Notes: generated from the letters alone by a model not told the origin. A DNA stretch of 64,000 nucleotides from JAHELQ01 sp965603365 (GCA_965603365.1 CBFDCR010000021.1:4061-68060), one strand, 5' to 3'. Counted from the first letter of the stretch, positions 43,439-52,382 are shown. Made by a program: numbers and translations.

Positions 43439-43468
43439 ATTATAAGGAAAAAACAGGTCGTCTGTCAA
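43439..43468 (-). promoter_or_regulatory. promoter of OPT transporter A
   Basis: On the minus strand TTGACA, 18-bp spacer, TATAAT, about 30 bases before the ATG at 43409. Confidence 0.55.
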
Positions 43469-43553
43469 TCCTCTTTCACCTGGAGTTACCCCAAAAAATA
43501 AAATCTCGAAGAATTTCAGAAATTTCAGGGACAGTCGGCGATCACCTACACAG

Positions 43554-43605
43554 TTGACAAAAGGATTTTTTGTACTATAATTTGTTTGTGTCTCAAATGT
43601 GACAC
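43554..43605 (+). promoter_or_regulatory. Promoter and candidate operator of the RelB/YafQ pair
   Basis: TTGACA (43554-43559), 16-bp spacer, TATAAT (43576-43581). Directly after the -10, GTGTC (43588-43592) and GACAC (43601-43605) form an inverted repeat over the expected start of transcription, a place suited to autorepression by the antitoxin. Confidence 0.65.
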
Positions 43606-43629
43606 CATTTTTGCTTAAAGAGGTACAAC

Positions 43630-43884
43630 ATGGGAAAATCGGCTTTTATAAGAACAAGAATCGAACCGGAACTGAAAGAGGAGGTGGTCGATATCCTGCA
43701 AACTCTGGGACTCTCTTTAACAGAGGCCATTACTGTATTTTTCAAAATGATAAAGCTGAACAGAGGCCTGCCCTTTGAGGTTAAAATTCCCAATGAAGAA
43801 ACCCTGGAAGCACTGGAAGATGCCAGGCTGGGGAGAAACTTAGAAGAATGGGAGTCGGTTGATACATTCATAGCCAGTTTATAG
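43630..43884 (+). CDS. RelB/DinJ-type antitoxin
   Basis: 84 residues. The N-terminal ribbon-helix-helix reads FIRTRIEPELKEEVVDILQTLGLSLTEAITVFFKMI, the DinJ/RelB signature. The acidic C-terminal part (NEETLEALEDARLGRNLEEWESVDTF, in two segments) wraps the toxin. It binds the operator as a dimer and neutralises the RNase encoded next. The gap to the toxin is 12 bases. Both genes look intact. Confidence 0.88.
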   Translation: MGKSAFIRTRIEPELKEEVVDILQTLGLSLTEAITVFFKMIKLNRGLPFEVKIPNEETLEALEDARLGRNLEEWESVDTFIASL

Positions 43885-43896
43885 ATCAGCCATTCG

Positions 43897-44184
43897 ATGC
43901 TCAAATTCAAGAATACTAAGAAATTTAGAAAAGACCTTCAACAAATGATAAAATCCGGCAAAGATGTAAGCAAATTCAAAGAGATTGCCGATAATCTTAT
44001 TCATCAGATTCCCCTGGAAAAAAGGTATAGAGAACATAAATTAATTGGACAATACAAAGGTCAGAGAGAGTGTCATATTGAACCGGATTGGTTATTAATT
44101 TACTACATAGAAGATGACGCCATAACTTTTGTCAGGACCAGACAACAGATTTTTTTATCCCCTTTCCGTTTTTTGATCACTTAA
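43897..44184 (+). CDS. YafQ/RelE-type mRNA interferase toxin
   Basis: 95 residues with the compact RelE fold. The N-terminal KFKNTKKFRKDLQQMIKSGKD and the central HKLIGQYKGQRECHIEPDWLLIYYI match YafQ-like toxins, which cut mRNA in the ribosomal A site. The last strand usually reads RTGSHSDLF; here RTRQQIFLSPFRF, so the active-site His of that loop is absent and activity is uncertain. It follows its antitoxin by 12 bases. Confidence 0.85.
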   Translation: MLKFKNTKKFRKDLQQMIKSGKDVSKFKEIADNLIHQIPLEKRYREHKLIGQYKGQRECHIEPDWLLIYYIEDDAITFVRTRQQIFLSPFRFLIT

Positions 44185-44258
44185 CCCTAAACCACTCTAT
44201 GAATGGAATGATGGGATGATGTAAAAAATAGATGGGATGTAGGATGTGGCGTGTAGGA

Positions 44259-44288
44259 TGTAGGGGACGCAGATCTGCGCCCCCTACA
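44259..44288. repeat. Dispersed palindromic repeat, copy 4
   Basis: TGTAGGGGACGCAGATCTGC with right arm GCCCCCTACA; one mismatch in the stem compared with copy 3. Confidence 0.8.
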
Positions 44289-44546
44289 GGCTGTCTGTGA
44301 GAATATCCCTCTAGAGAATGAGAAAACCTGCATTTACAGGGGCATATTCCGGTAGGGTCAAAATCCCAGTGAATGCAGGGTTGTTTACGGCTTTGGGGCT
44401 CCGGGTGTGGGGAAGGAAATCTGGCGGAGGATTTTTAGGTAGGCGTTGAGGATGTAAGGGTTGCATTGTTTCTCCGGGTCAATACCAGGTGAAACGGATT
44501 AGGGCCAGGCAAAAATTTTTAATCCTATTTAAAATATAAGAAAAAA

Positions 44547-44576
44547 TTGACTTTTTGATAATCTTATTTGTATAAT
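44547..44576 (+). promoter_or_regulatory. promoter of OPT transporter B
   Basis: TTGACT, 18-bp spacer, TATAAT, 40 bases before the ATG at 44617, with a CAAGGAGA site at 44604-44611. Confidence 0.55.
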
Positions 44577-44616
44577 AAAAGCTTAACAATTCACGAATTT
44601 TCTCAAGGAGATTGAC

Positions 44617-46722
44617 ATGAGTAAAGAATTTAAACCGTATGTATCCATTGAGAGCACCATGAAAGAGATTTCGTTCAAAGCAATCTTCCTGGGTGTGATC
44701 ATGGCAATGGTATTGGGAGCTGCCAATGCCTATCTCGGCCTTAAGGCCGGCATGACGGTGGCAGCCACTTTCCCGGCAGCGGTCATTGCCATGGCGGTTC
44801 TCAGAATCTTCAAAGGTACAATCCTGGAAGAGAACATCGCCCGAACCACGGGTGCGGTGGGTGAAGCCTTAGCTGCCGGCGCGATTTTTACCATCCCGGC
44901 CTTTGTAATGACCGGCGTATGGTCCAGCTTCAGTTATGTCAAAGCCACCATCCTGATGCTGGTAGGCGGCATCTTAGGTGTCCTGTTCGTCATCATACTG
45001 CGAAAGACCTTGATAGAGGATCAAACCCTGCCCTACCCGGAGAGTAAAGCCTGTGCCCAGATTGTGAAGAGCGGGCAAAAAGGCTCCACCGGTGCCGGCC
45101 TGGTCTTCGGCACAATGGGGCTGGCCGGATTAATCGAACTATTAAGACATCCCCAGGGCATATCTCTGGTAAAAAGATATTTCCAGGGCTTCTTACAACT
45201 GGGAAAATCCAAACTTTCCCTGTTAAACGAAAAAAGCCAGGTCATCACGGCGGGAGATCAACAGGCCGAATTTGGAAAAGATGGCGGCATGGTATTGATC
45301 AGTCCCGAAGCCTCGCCCGCCTTTTTGGGAGTCGGCTATATCATCGGTTCCCGACTGGCGGCCATCACCTTCTCCGGCGGCGTCTTCGGCTGGCTCTTCT
45401 TGATGCCGGCGGTCATCTTCTTGATGAGCGGGGACCTGCTGCCCTTTGCCGGCGGTGGAAACTGGACCGATATTGCCTCGTCTGCCTACAACTCGACGGT
45501 GAAACCCATTGCCGTGGGCGGCATGTTGGTGGGCGCTTTTTATACTCTCTTCTCCATGAGAAAAAACCTGATCGGCGGACTCTCACGAGGATTTAAGGAT
45601 ATAAAGAAAGCGGGAAAGAGCGAAGAGAAGGTCTCCAGGATCGATAAAGACATGCCTTTCGGCATAGTGCTCCTGGCGATCCTCATTATCGTGGTGGCCA
45701 TGATCATCATTTTCCAGAATCTCATCAAGACCCCCACCACCTCCGGCTGGGGCGGCGCGGTTGTGTCGGCCATCGTGATGGCGCTGGCGGGTTTTCTGTT
45801 TGCCGCAGTGGCCGGTTACCTGGTGGGAATCATCGGTTCCTCCTCCAATCCCATCTCCGGCCTGACCCTGACCACCCTCTTAATTGCCGCACTCTTGATG
45901 GTGGTTATCGGACTGCGAGGCGAACCCGGAATCGCCGCCACCCTGGCAGTCGCCACCGTGGTCTGCTGCGTAGCCGGTGTGGCCGGCGACATGATGCAGG
46001 ACTGGAAAGTGGGACACATATTGGGCGGCACGCCGTGGAAGATGCAGATCGGCGGATTTATCGGTGTCATCGCCGCCGCCCTCGTACTGATTCTGCCCAT
46101 CATGCTGCTGGACAAGGTTCCCGGAGATCCCACTGCCCATGCCATAGGCTCCGGCGACTTACCGGCTCCCCAGGCGGGCTTGATGGCTATGATGACCAAA
46201 GGGATCGTCGGCGGCGAGATGGCCTGGCCCCTGGTGCTGGCGGGAATGCTCTTTACCGTCGCCTTGATATTGATTAAATCCCCCTCCCCCATGCTCATTG
46301 CCGTCGGCATGTACCTCCCCTTCCGCACCACTGCGGCCATCTTTATCGGCGGTATCTTCAAATACTTCGTAGAGAAGAGAACGGTCACAATTGCCGAAAG
46401 TAAGGCGGAACAGAAAAAACTCTCGGGAGATGAGAAAGCCGGCTTTATAGAAAAAATTAAAGAAAAATCTGAGAACATCGGACTGCTGATGGCTTCCGGT
46501 TTGGTTGCCGGAGAAGCTTTAACCGGCATTCTGCTGGCTGCGGTGGTGAGTATCCAGGAGAATCTCCTGAACAGATTGTTCGGCAACCTCGGCGCGGATA
46601 ATAACGTGATCGTGGCCAACAGTACCATCGGCGTGATTCTCTATTTCGGTGTGCTGCTGCTGCTGGGCTATTTGATGATCAGTATTCCCTTAAAAAAATT
46701 GGCGCAAGAAGACAATAGTTGA
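44617..46722 (+). CDS. OPT family oligopeptide transporter, copy B
   Basis: 701 residues, multi-spanning. It has GAANAYLGLKAGMTVAATFPA, EENIARTTGAVGEALAAGAI, LPYPESKACAQIVKSGQ and NPISGLTLTTLLIAALLM, the same motif order as copy A. A cytoplasmic, lysine-rich loop near residues 590-625 is longer than in copy A. It should import peptides. Its stop overlaps the TTG start of a PqqD-like gene (TTGA), so both are translated together; a transporter and a peptide-binding protein made in one unit is notable. Confidence 0.9.
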   Translation: MSKEFKPYVSIESTMKEISFKAIFLGVIMAMVLGAANAYLGLKAGMTVAATFPAAVIAMAVLRIFKGTILEENIARTTGAVGEALAAGAIFTIPAFVMTGVWSSFSYVKATILMLVGGILGVLFVIILRKTLIEDQTLPYPESKACAQIVKSGQKGSTGAGLVFGTMGLAGLIELLRHPQGISLVKRYFQGFLQLGKSKLSLLNEKSQVITAGDQQAEFGKDGGMVLISPEASPAFLGVGYIIGSRLAAITFSGGVFGWLFLMPAVIFLMSGDLLPFAGGGNWTDIASSAYNSTVKPIAVGGMLVGAFYTLFSMRKNLIGGLSRGFKDIKKAGKSEEKVSRIDKDMPFGIVLLAILIIVVAMIIIFQNLIKTPTTSGWGGAVVSAIVMALAGFLFAAVAGYLVGIIGSSSNPISGLTLTTLLIAALLMVVIGLRGEPGIAATLAVATVVCCVAGVAGDMMQDWKVGHILGGTPWKMQIGGFIGVIAAALVLILPIMLLDKVPGDPTAHAIGSGDLPAPQAGLMAMMTKGIVGGEMAWPLVLAGMLFTVALILIKSPSPMLIAVGMYLPFRTTAAIFIGGIFKYFVEKRTVTIAESKAEQKKLSGDEKAGFIEKIKEKSENIGLLMASGLVAGEALTGILLAAVVSIQENLLNRLFGNLGADNNVIVANSTIGVILYFGVLLLLGYLMISIPLKKLAQEDNS

Positions 46723-47060
46723 ATAAAAAAGAAGACAATTTTCTGGATCTGATCCCCGAAAGGGACTGTAATTGGGGAACCGCAGATGATGGTAGAATCT
46801 ATCTGCAGGTTCCCCGGTTCAGAAATCGCTGGATGAAGAAGATCTCCCGGAGGTTGGGGAAATCGGAGGTTGTCAAGGTATACTTCGATGAAATCGGCAG
46901 CCGAGCCTGGAGCCTGATCGACGGAACCAGCAGCATCGCCCAAATCGGGGAAAAAATGGAAGAGGAGATGAAGGAGAAGGTAGAGCCGGTCTACCAGCGG
47001 TTATCGGAATTCTTTTCGATCCTGGCCCGCAATAAATTCATTCGTTTCAAAAACCTCTAA
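46719..47060 (+). CDS. PqqD-like protein (RiPP recognition element fold)
   Basis: 113 residues from a TTG start overlapping the stop of the OPT gene, with AAGAAG ten bases upstream. The C-terminal two-thirds match PqqD-family proteins: EIGSRAWSLIDGTSSIAQIGEKM is the signature turn and helix, followed by VEPVYQRLSEFFSILARNKFIRF. In RiPP pathways this wHTH-like domain binds leader peptides. No radical SAM peptide maturase or precursor is adjacent, so a role in handling imported or exported peptides with the transporter is inference. Confidence 0.75.
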   Translation: MNKKEDNFLDLIPERDCNWGTADDGRIYLQVPRFRNRWMKKISRRLGKSEVVKVYFDEIGSRAWSLIDGTSSIAQIGEKMEEEMKEKVEPVYQRLSEFFSILARNKFIRFKNL

Positions 47061-47083
47061 ATCCCCTGTCCCGGGCCAGGCGC

Positions 47084-48013
47084 TTAACCCATGAGGAGGA
47101 GCTTCTCATTCAGATGTTCCTGGATGTTCTTTTCTACAATTCTATCAAAAGAAAAATGGTTGATCTGCATGTAATACATGGCGCTGTCTAAGAATACCCG
47201 TTCGGGGATCAGGCCGATCATCTCCACCTCCTGGATCGTCAGGCCGTACCGCTTCGCCTCCATTTTAACCAGCTCCATGACCCGGTACATGGGGGTCGTC
47301 TTATAATTTGAGATGGAGACCGTAATCTGGGCCTGCTGCTTTTCGGCGGCGATGCCGGAATAGGCCTTCACATTTTGCAGGCCGCCGCCGCCGTACTGGA
47401 TAGCCCGGCAAATAGTGCGGGTGATGCCGATATCGGTGGTGTTTAAAAAAACCTTAAAACTGACCAGCGGATACCGGGCACCGATGATGGTGGCGCCGGA
47501 ATCGGCCTTAAACGCATCCGGTCCGAAATCGGGTTTCCAGCCGGGATCCTTCAGCTTCAATTCCAGCCCCTCATACTCCCCCTCCCTGATTTTTTCAATA
47601 TCCCGTCTCTGGGAGGACCTGGCCGATTCGCTGAACAGGTAAACGGGGATTTTAAATTGTTCCGCCACTTTTTGGGCAAACTCGCAAGAGAGATCTACCG
47701 CCTCCTCGATGTCCACATCCTTGAGGGGCACGAAGGGAAAGACATCGACGGCACCGATTCTGGGGTATTCGCCCTTGTGTCTGCGCATGTCGATATGCTT
47801 GAGGGACTCCTCATATAGAATCATACCCCCCTCAACAATGGCTTCCGGGTAGAGGCCGGTAAAGGCCAGCACCGTCCGATTGCGGATCTTATCCATCGAC
47901 ACATCCAGTATCACCAGGTTGCTGACGACCTTCAACTTCTCCGTTAACGCCTCGATAAATTTCTCGTCCCTGCCTTCGCAAATATTGGGAATCACCGATA
48001 TAATCTTACTCAT
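47084..48013 (-). CDS. ftcD: Glutamate formimidoyltransferase
   Basis: 309 residues. It starts MSKIISVIPNICEGRDEKFIE, the FtcD opening, followed by HKGEYPRIGAVDVFPFVPL with the folate-site residues and later GARYPLVSFKVFLNTTD. It transfers the formimino group of formiminoglutamate, from histidine breakdown, to tetrahydrofolate. The ATG at 48013 has AAGGAG ten bases upstream; the in-frame GTG/ATG codons up to 48064 lie in the preceding gene. The cyclodeaminase half is not fused. It is the last gene in the run with the decarboxylase subunits, linking histidine/glutamate use to that pump. Confidence 0.9.
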   Translation of the reverse strand: MSKIISVIPNICEGRDEKFIEALTEKLKVVSNLVILDVSMDKIRNRTVLAFTGLYPEAIVEGGMILYEESLKHIDMRRHKGEYPRIGAVDVFPFVPLKDVDIEEAVDLSCEFAQKVAEQFKIPVYLFSESARSSQRRDIEKIREGEYEGLELKLKDPGWKPDFGPDAFKADSGATIIGARYPLVSFKVFLNTTDIGITRTICRAIQYGGGGLQNVKAYSGIAAEKQQAQITVSISNYKTTPMYRVMELVKMEAKRYGLTIQEVEMIGLIPERVFLDSAMYYMQINHFSFDRIVEKNIQEHLNEKLLLMG

Positions 48014-48032
48014 CGCCCTTCTCCTTAAATCC

Positions 48033-49712
48033 TTAAAAAATACCCAGAAAAACCCCGGCGGCAATGGCCGAGCCGATCACCCCGGCCACGTTGGGTCCCA
48101 TGGCGTGCTGAAGCAGGTAATTGCCGCTGTCCGCTTGCTTGCCCACGGTGTGCACCACCCGGGCCGAATCGGGCACCGCCGACACCCCGGCCGCACCGAT
48201 CAGGGGATTGATCTTCTCCCTGCCAAATAGATTCATCAATTTGGCAAACAACACGCCGCTGGCGGTGGCCACCCCAAAACTGACCACCCCCAACACAAAA
48301 ATCAGAACCGACTTTTCGTTCAAAAACACCTGGGCCGTGGTGGACGCGCCCACGGCAAACCCCAGCAATATGGTGGCAATATCGATCAGGGCGCTGGACG
48401 CGGTCTTGGCCAGCCTGGAGGTTACCCCCGACTCCTTGAGCAGGTTACCGAAAAAAAGCATACCTAAAAGCGGGATGGCGCCGGGGGCCACCATGGTGGT
48501 CAGGATCAGCCCCGCGATGGGGAACAGGATCTTCTCTATTTTCTTGACTTTTCGGCCCGGTTTCATGCGGATCAGCCGCTCCTTTTTGGTGGTCAGAAGC
48601 TTCATGATGGGGGGCTGAATGATGGGCACCATGGCCATATAGGAATAGGCGGCAATGGCAATGGGTCCGATCAGGGAGGGGGCCAGCTTCGATGACAAAA
48701 ATATGGCGGTGGGCCCGTCGGCGCCGCCGATGATGCCGATGGCCGCAGCATTGGCGGGAGAGAAGCCCAAAAGCAGCGCCCCGATAAAGGTGATAAAAAT
48801 CCCCATCTGGGCAGCCGCGCCCAAAAGCACACTCCTGGGATTGGACAGTAAAGCGGTAAAATCGGTCATGGCCCCGATGCCCAGGAAAATCAGCGGGGGA
48901 AAGAGGCCTGAACGGACGCCGAAATAGATGATCCCCAGGACACTGTTATCGGTGGTATTAAACACATACTGGTGGCTGACGGGATCGATCATGTAGAGGG
49001 AGATACTGTTGAACAACTGCAGCGGCAGGGGGATATTGCCCACCAGTATCCCGAAACCAATGGGCAGAAGCAGCAGGGGTTCGTAATCCTTAGCCACCCC
49101 CAGGTAGATAAAGAATATACCCACCAGCAGCATGATCAGGTTTTTATAGGAGAGGTTGACAAAGCCGGTACTGCCGATAATCTGCTCCACGTAACCCTGA
49201 AATTCGCCGCCCTCGGACTGGCGGAAATCCACGTTGGCGGCGCCGTTGGTAACCACTCCGTAACTGAAATCCCCGGCCGCGCCCACCACCTTAAAGATAG
49301 CCGCTTCCCGGCCGTCTTTAAAAAGTCGGCCCTTCATGCCCGGTTTGATGCCCTGTCTCTCTCCCCGGCCTTTGATAATAAAGTAAGCGGCCGGGTCTTC
49401 CACTGTGAAGCGAACCGGCCGGGACAAAAGCAGGGCATATTTTGCTCTTTCAATCCCGCCGGGTTTTGTCTGCTCCAGCCATGTCAGCCGGGCGATGCTC
49501 TCATAATCATCCCCCCCTATCACCGTAAAACTGCCGATTTTATTGCGGTGACGATCCAGCAGGGTTCCGCTGTCCCCCCTGTTCACACCGTGTTTTTGGC
49601 CTTCATAAATCCTGATATATTGATCATCGTTAAACGCCACTTCAAATTCGACCCCACCGTACAGGCAGGGCCCCAGCAGGAGCGTCAACACGATCCAGGT
49701 TGTCGCTTTCAT
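48033..49712 (-). CDS. Na+-translocating decarboxylase beta subunit with an extra N-terminal exported domain
   Basis: 559 residues, where OadB/MmdB proteins have about 375-430. Residues 1-19 look like a signal peptide, and residues 20-185 form two similar small beta modules (GDSGTLLDRHRNKIGSFTVIG and GMKGRLFKDGREAAIFKVVG) not found in standard beta subunits. From about 190 the usual multi-spanning carboxyl-lyase follows, with IGIIGGADGPTAIF and the GNLLKESG and MGPNVAGVIGSA regions that carry sodium-coordinating residues. It couples decarboxylation of the carboxybiotin to sodium export. The gene is preceded by the biotin carrier. Confidence 0.9.
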   Translation of the reverse strand: MKATTWIVLTLLLGPCLYGGVEFEVAFNDDQYIRIYEGQKHGVNRGDSGTLLDRHRNKIGSFTVIGGDDYESIARLTWLEQTKPGGIERAKYALLLSRPVRFTVEDPAAYFIIKGRGERQGIKPGMKGRLFKDGREAAIFKVVGAAGDFSYGVVTNGAANVDFRQSEGGEFQGYVEQIIGSTGFVNLSYKNLIMLLVGIFFIYLGVAKDYEPLLLLPIGFGILVGNIPLPLQLFNSISLYMIDPVSHQYVFNTTDNSVLGIIYFGVRSGLFPPLIFLGIGAMTDFTALLSNPRSVLLGAAAQMGIFITFIGALLLGFSPANAAAIGIIGGADGPTAIFLSSKLAPSLIGPIAIAAYSYMAMVPIIQPPIMKLLTTKKERLIRMKPGRKVKKIEKILFPIAGLILTTMVAPGAIPLLGMLFFGNLLKESGVTSRLAKTASSALIDIATILLGFAVGASTTAQVFLNEKSVLIFVLGVVSFGVATASGVLFAKLMNLFGREKINPLIGAAGVSAVPDSARVVHTVGKQADSGNYLLQHAMGPNVAGVIGSAIAAGVFLGIF

Positions 49713-49738
49713 GATTGCCGCCTTAGCCTATTTTTTGG

Positions 49739-50209
49739 TCACAACGTGGTGTGCAAGGGCCGCACCAACGCCACCAGCAGATCGTCTTCCGCCACCGAAT
49801 CGCCCTTGTCCACGTAGACCTTCTTCACCGCACCGTCATGGGGCGCCTGCACCTGGTTCTCCATCTTCATGGCCTCCATCAGGATTAAATCCTGGCCCGC
49901 CTTTACCGTGTCACCTTCCTTGACCAGCACATCGATAATCATGCCCGGCAGCGGGGCCTTTACCCCTTCGCTGTCGTCCACCATTAACGACGGTTTCAGT
50001 TGTTTCGCCGCTAAAGGAGCGGTCTTTGGCCTGTCAACTGCCGGTTTCGGGATCGGGGGAACCGCCTCGGCAGGCCTGCCGAAATCCACCAGTTTTACCT
50101 CGTATTCCGAACCGTTTACCACCACCCGGGCAAACTCGGCGGTAAACTCCTTCACCTCCGCCTCATAGTCTTTACTGCCGATCGACAGTTTGTATTTTCG
50201 CTCATTCAT
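49739..50209 (-). CDS. Biotin carboxyl carrier subunit of the decarboxylase
   Basis: 156 residues. The C-terminal biotinyl domain (about 83-156) has the MEAMKMEN motif with the biotinylated Lys115, joined by a Pro/Ala-rich linker (about 46-70) to an N-terminal part. The carrier swings between the carboxyltransferase and the membrane beta subunit. It lies between the gamma and beta subunit genes with short gaps. Confidence 0.9.
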   Translation of the reverse strand: MNERKYKLSIGSKDYEAEVKEFTAEFARVVVNGSEYEVKLVDFGRPAEAVPPIPKPAVDRPKTAPLAAKQLKPSLMVDDSEGVKAPLPGMIIDVLVKEGDTVKAGQDLILMEAMKMENQVQAPHDGAVKKVYVDKGDSVAEDDLLVALVRPLHTTL

Positions 50210-50228
50210 ACCCTATGACCTCCGGCAT

Positions 50229-50498
50229 CTAAAACTTCTCCACCAGCGCCTGTCTCATTCTCGACTCCACTTCAAGAACCGCGGTAATCACCGCCACCAC
50301 ATCCGGGTCCACCTCTTCCGAATCCTTCGGGATAAATTTGACTTCCCCCTCTTTTTTTGCAGACCTACTCTTTTTGAACCGCTGCACCATTCCGGGAAAA
50401 AACGAAAAAGAGGCAATCAACAGATCGGTTAAAATCAAACCGCTGAAAACCACGCCGATTCCCAGGCCCGTAATGGTCAACGCATCCTTGATGTCCAT
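50229..50498 (-). CDS. Decarboxylase gamma subunit (OadG-like)
   Basis: 89 residues with one N-terminal transmembrane helix (about 8-34, TITGLGIGVVFSGLILTDLLIASF) and a charged C-terminal part with VDPDVVAVITAVLEVE, typical of OadG/MmdD. It holds the soluble and membrane subunits together. Positioned between the carboxyltransferase and biotin carrier genes. Confidence 0.85.
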   Translation of the reverse strand: MDIKDALTITGLGIGVVFSGLILTDLLIASFSFFPGMVQRFKKSRSAKKEGEVKFIPKDSEEVDPDVVAVITAVLEVESRMRQALVEKF

Positions 50499-50518
50499 GT
50501 CACTCCTCCTCTGGCAAA

Positions 50519-52069
50519 CTACAGGGGAATATTGCCGTGTTTTTTACCGGGGTTTTTGTCCTGTTTGGAAGCCAGCATCGTTAAGGCCCGGATCAGCCGT
50601 TTCCGGGTATTGGCCGGTACAATCACATCGTCGATATACCCTTTCCTGGCCGCATTATAGGGGTTGGCAAAGAGTTCCCGGTACATCTCCTTCAATTCAT
50701 CCCTCTTGTGGGAGGGATCTGCCGCCTCTTTGATCTCTTTATTGTAAATAATCTCCACCGCCCCGTCCGGCCCCATCACCGCAATCTCTGCCGTGGGCCA
50801 GGCCAGGTTGACGTCCGCCCTGAGGTGTTTGGAATTCATCACGCAGTAGGCCCCGCCGTAGGCTTTACGCACGATCACGGTAATTTTGGGCACCGTGGCC
50901 TCGGCAAAGGCGTACAACAGCTTGGCACCATTCTTGATGATGCCGCCGTATTCCTGGCTTGTTCCCGGCATGAATCCCGGTACATCTTCAAACACCAGCA
51001 GTGGAATATTAAAGGCATCGCAGAAGCGGACAAACCGGGCCGCCTTCATGGAGGCATTGTTGTCCAGCACGCCCGCCAGCACCGTGGGTTGATTGGCCAC
51101 CACCCCCACCGTCATGCCGGCCAAACGGGCAAAACCGATGACGACATTCTTTGCATAATCCCTCTGCACCTCAAAAAAGTCGTGGTGATCCACCACCGTG
51201 GTGATTATCTCCTTCATGTCGTAAGCCCTGGCACTATCTTCCGGCACCACATAATCGAGGCTCTCATCCACCCGGTCTACGGGGTCGTCGCAATCTATCA
51301 CCGCCGGCCGTTCCTTGTTATTCCGGGGCAAAAAGGAGATGAGTCTTCGCAGCTCCCCGAAGGCCTCATCCTCGTCTGCATAGACAAAATGGGCCACCCC
51401 GCTTTTGGCGGCATGCACCTGTGCTCCTCCCAGTTGGTCCACCGTCACCTCCTCACGGGTCACCTGTTTGACCACCCTGGGGCCGGTGAGAAACATGTAC
51501 GAGGTCCTGTCCACCATCATGACGAAATCGGTGAGGGCCGGCGAGTACACCGCACCGCCGGCACAGGGGCCCAGGATCAACGATATCTGGGGTACCACCC
51601 CGGAGTAGAGCACGTTTTTCAGAAATATATCGGCATAACCGGCCAGGGCATCCACCCCTTCCTGGATCCTGGCACCGCCGGAGTCGTTCAGGCCGATGAC
51701 CGGTGCCCCCACCCGGGCCGCCAATTCCATGATCTTCACGATCTTTTCGGCATAGGCTTTAGACAGGGAGCCGCCGAAAACGGTGAAATCCTGGGAAAAT
51801 AGAAACACCAGTTGACCGTCGATGGTGCCGCAGCCGGTAATCACCCCGTCGGTTAAGGGATGGCTCTTATCCATATCAAAGTCGGTGCAGCGGTGGGTCA
51901 CGAACAGGTCAAACTCCTCGAAACTGCCTTCATCCACGATCTTGTCGATCCGCTCCCGCGCCGTATATTTACCTTTCCGGTGCTGCTTTTCGATACGCTC
52001 TTCACCCCCTGCCATTCTGGCACTCTTCTTTTTATTGACAAGGTCCAGTATTTTACGCTCGATACTCAT
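50519..52069 (-). CDS. mmdA: Methylmalonyl-CoA decarboxylase alpha subunit (carboxyltransferase)
   Basis: 516 residues of the acyl-CoA carboxyltransferase family. Signatures are LNDSGGARIQEGVDALAGYA, LGPCAGGAVYSPALTDFVMM, FEDVPGFMPGTSQEYGGIIK and RKAYGGAYCVMNSK, all typical of MmdA and propionyl-CoA carboxylase beta chains. It moves the carboxyl group from methylmalonyl-CoA to the biotin on the carrier. No biotin carboxylase gene is nearby, which points to the decarboxylating, energy-conserving enzyme. It is first in the operon that continues with gamma, carrier, beta and ftcD. Confidence 0.88.
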   Translation of the reverse strand: MSIERKILDLVNKKKSARMAGGEERIEKQHRKGKYTARERIDKIVDEGSFEEFDLFVTHRCTDFDMDKSHPLTDGVITGCGTIDGQLVFLFSQDFTVFGGSLSKAYAEKIVKIMELAARVGAPVIGLNDSGGARIQEGVDALAGYADIFLKNVLYSGVVPQISLILGPCAGGAVYSPALTDFVMMVDRTSYMFLTGPRVVKQVTREEVTVDQLGGAQVHAAKSGVAHFVYADEDEAFGELRRLISFLPRNNKERPAVIDCDDPVDRVDESLDYVVPEDSARAYDMKEIITTVVDHHDFFEVQRDYAKNVVIGFARLAGMTVGVVANQPTVLAGVLDNNASMKAARFVRFCDAFNIPLLVFEDVPGFMPGTSQEYGGIIKNGAKLLYAFAEATVPKITVIVRKAYGGAYCVMNSKHLRADVNLAWPTAEIAVMGPDGAVEIIYNKEIKEAADPSHKRDELKEMYRELFANPYNAARKGYIDDVIVPANTRKRLIRALTMLASKQDKNPGKKHGNIPL

Positions 52070-52149
52070 GATCCCTCCGGGACATTAGACTCAATTACTC
52101 CTGAATGTAACACAAATCAGCGGACAGGTCAATGCGAATCTTCTTTAGG

Positions 52150-52178
52150 TTGCGAAAATATTGATTTAATACTATAAT
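52150..52178 (+). promoter_or_regulatory. promoter of the 49-residue peptide gene
   Basis: TTGCGA, 17-bp spacer, perfect TATAAT, 55 bases before the ATG at 52233. Confidence 0.6.
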
Positions 52179-52232
52179 TCGACTCTGGAACAAGAAAATA
52201 CAGAAATAATATAATTACATAAGGAGGTTAAA

Positions 52233-52382
52233 ATGCTAAAAAAACTTACTGTTAGGAAGGAGCACAAAGCAAAAAGGGAAATCAGGGAAAGAGCCGCCTA
52301 TGATTACTGCGGCCAGATCTGTGCCCGGAATTGCGATGTGATCGATCCCCAGTTCTCGCTGGCCAGGGATGTTCGCTTTTAA
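52233..52382 (+). CDS. Small peptide, 49 residues, with CGQICARNC segment
   Basis: A strong AAGGAGG site (52221-52227) lies five bases before the ATG. The first half is basic and helical (MLKKLTVRKEHKAKREIRER); the second holds YDYCGQICARNC with cysteines at 26, 30 and 34, then an acidic/aromatic tail. It has no signal peptide. Promoter, ribosome site and a hairpin after the stop define a complete small unit. It could be a precursor of a modified peptide or a small metal- or DNA-binding protein; no maturation enzyme is adjacent. No family is recognised. Confidence 0.6.
   Translation: MLKKLTVRKEHKAKREIRERAAYDYCGQICARNCDVIDPQFSLARDVRF

Larger units (their letters stand above)
44185..44616. other. 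432-base intergenic stretch with repeats and a possible coding remnant
   Basis: It starts with G/T/A-rich low-complexity sequence (44210-44258), then palindromic repeat copy 4 (44259-44288). On the minus strand, 44385-44492 is open and reads DPEKQCNPYILNAYLKILRQ before a stop; this looks like the tail of an unidentified gene but cannot be named. The right end holds the promoter of OPT transporter B. Confidence 0.4.

Noticed and set aside
50708..51802. Plus-strand open frame of 364 codons opposite mmdA
   Set aside because: His/Gly-rich shadow of a well-conserved carboxyltransferase; no start signals.
50519..52069. Propionyl-CoA carboxylase beta chain
   Set aside because: Neighbouring beta and gamma membrane subunits and the lack of a biotin carboxylase point to the sodium-pumping decarboxylase.
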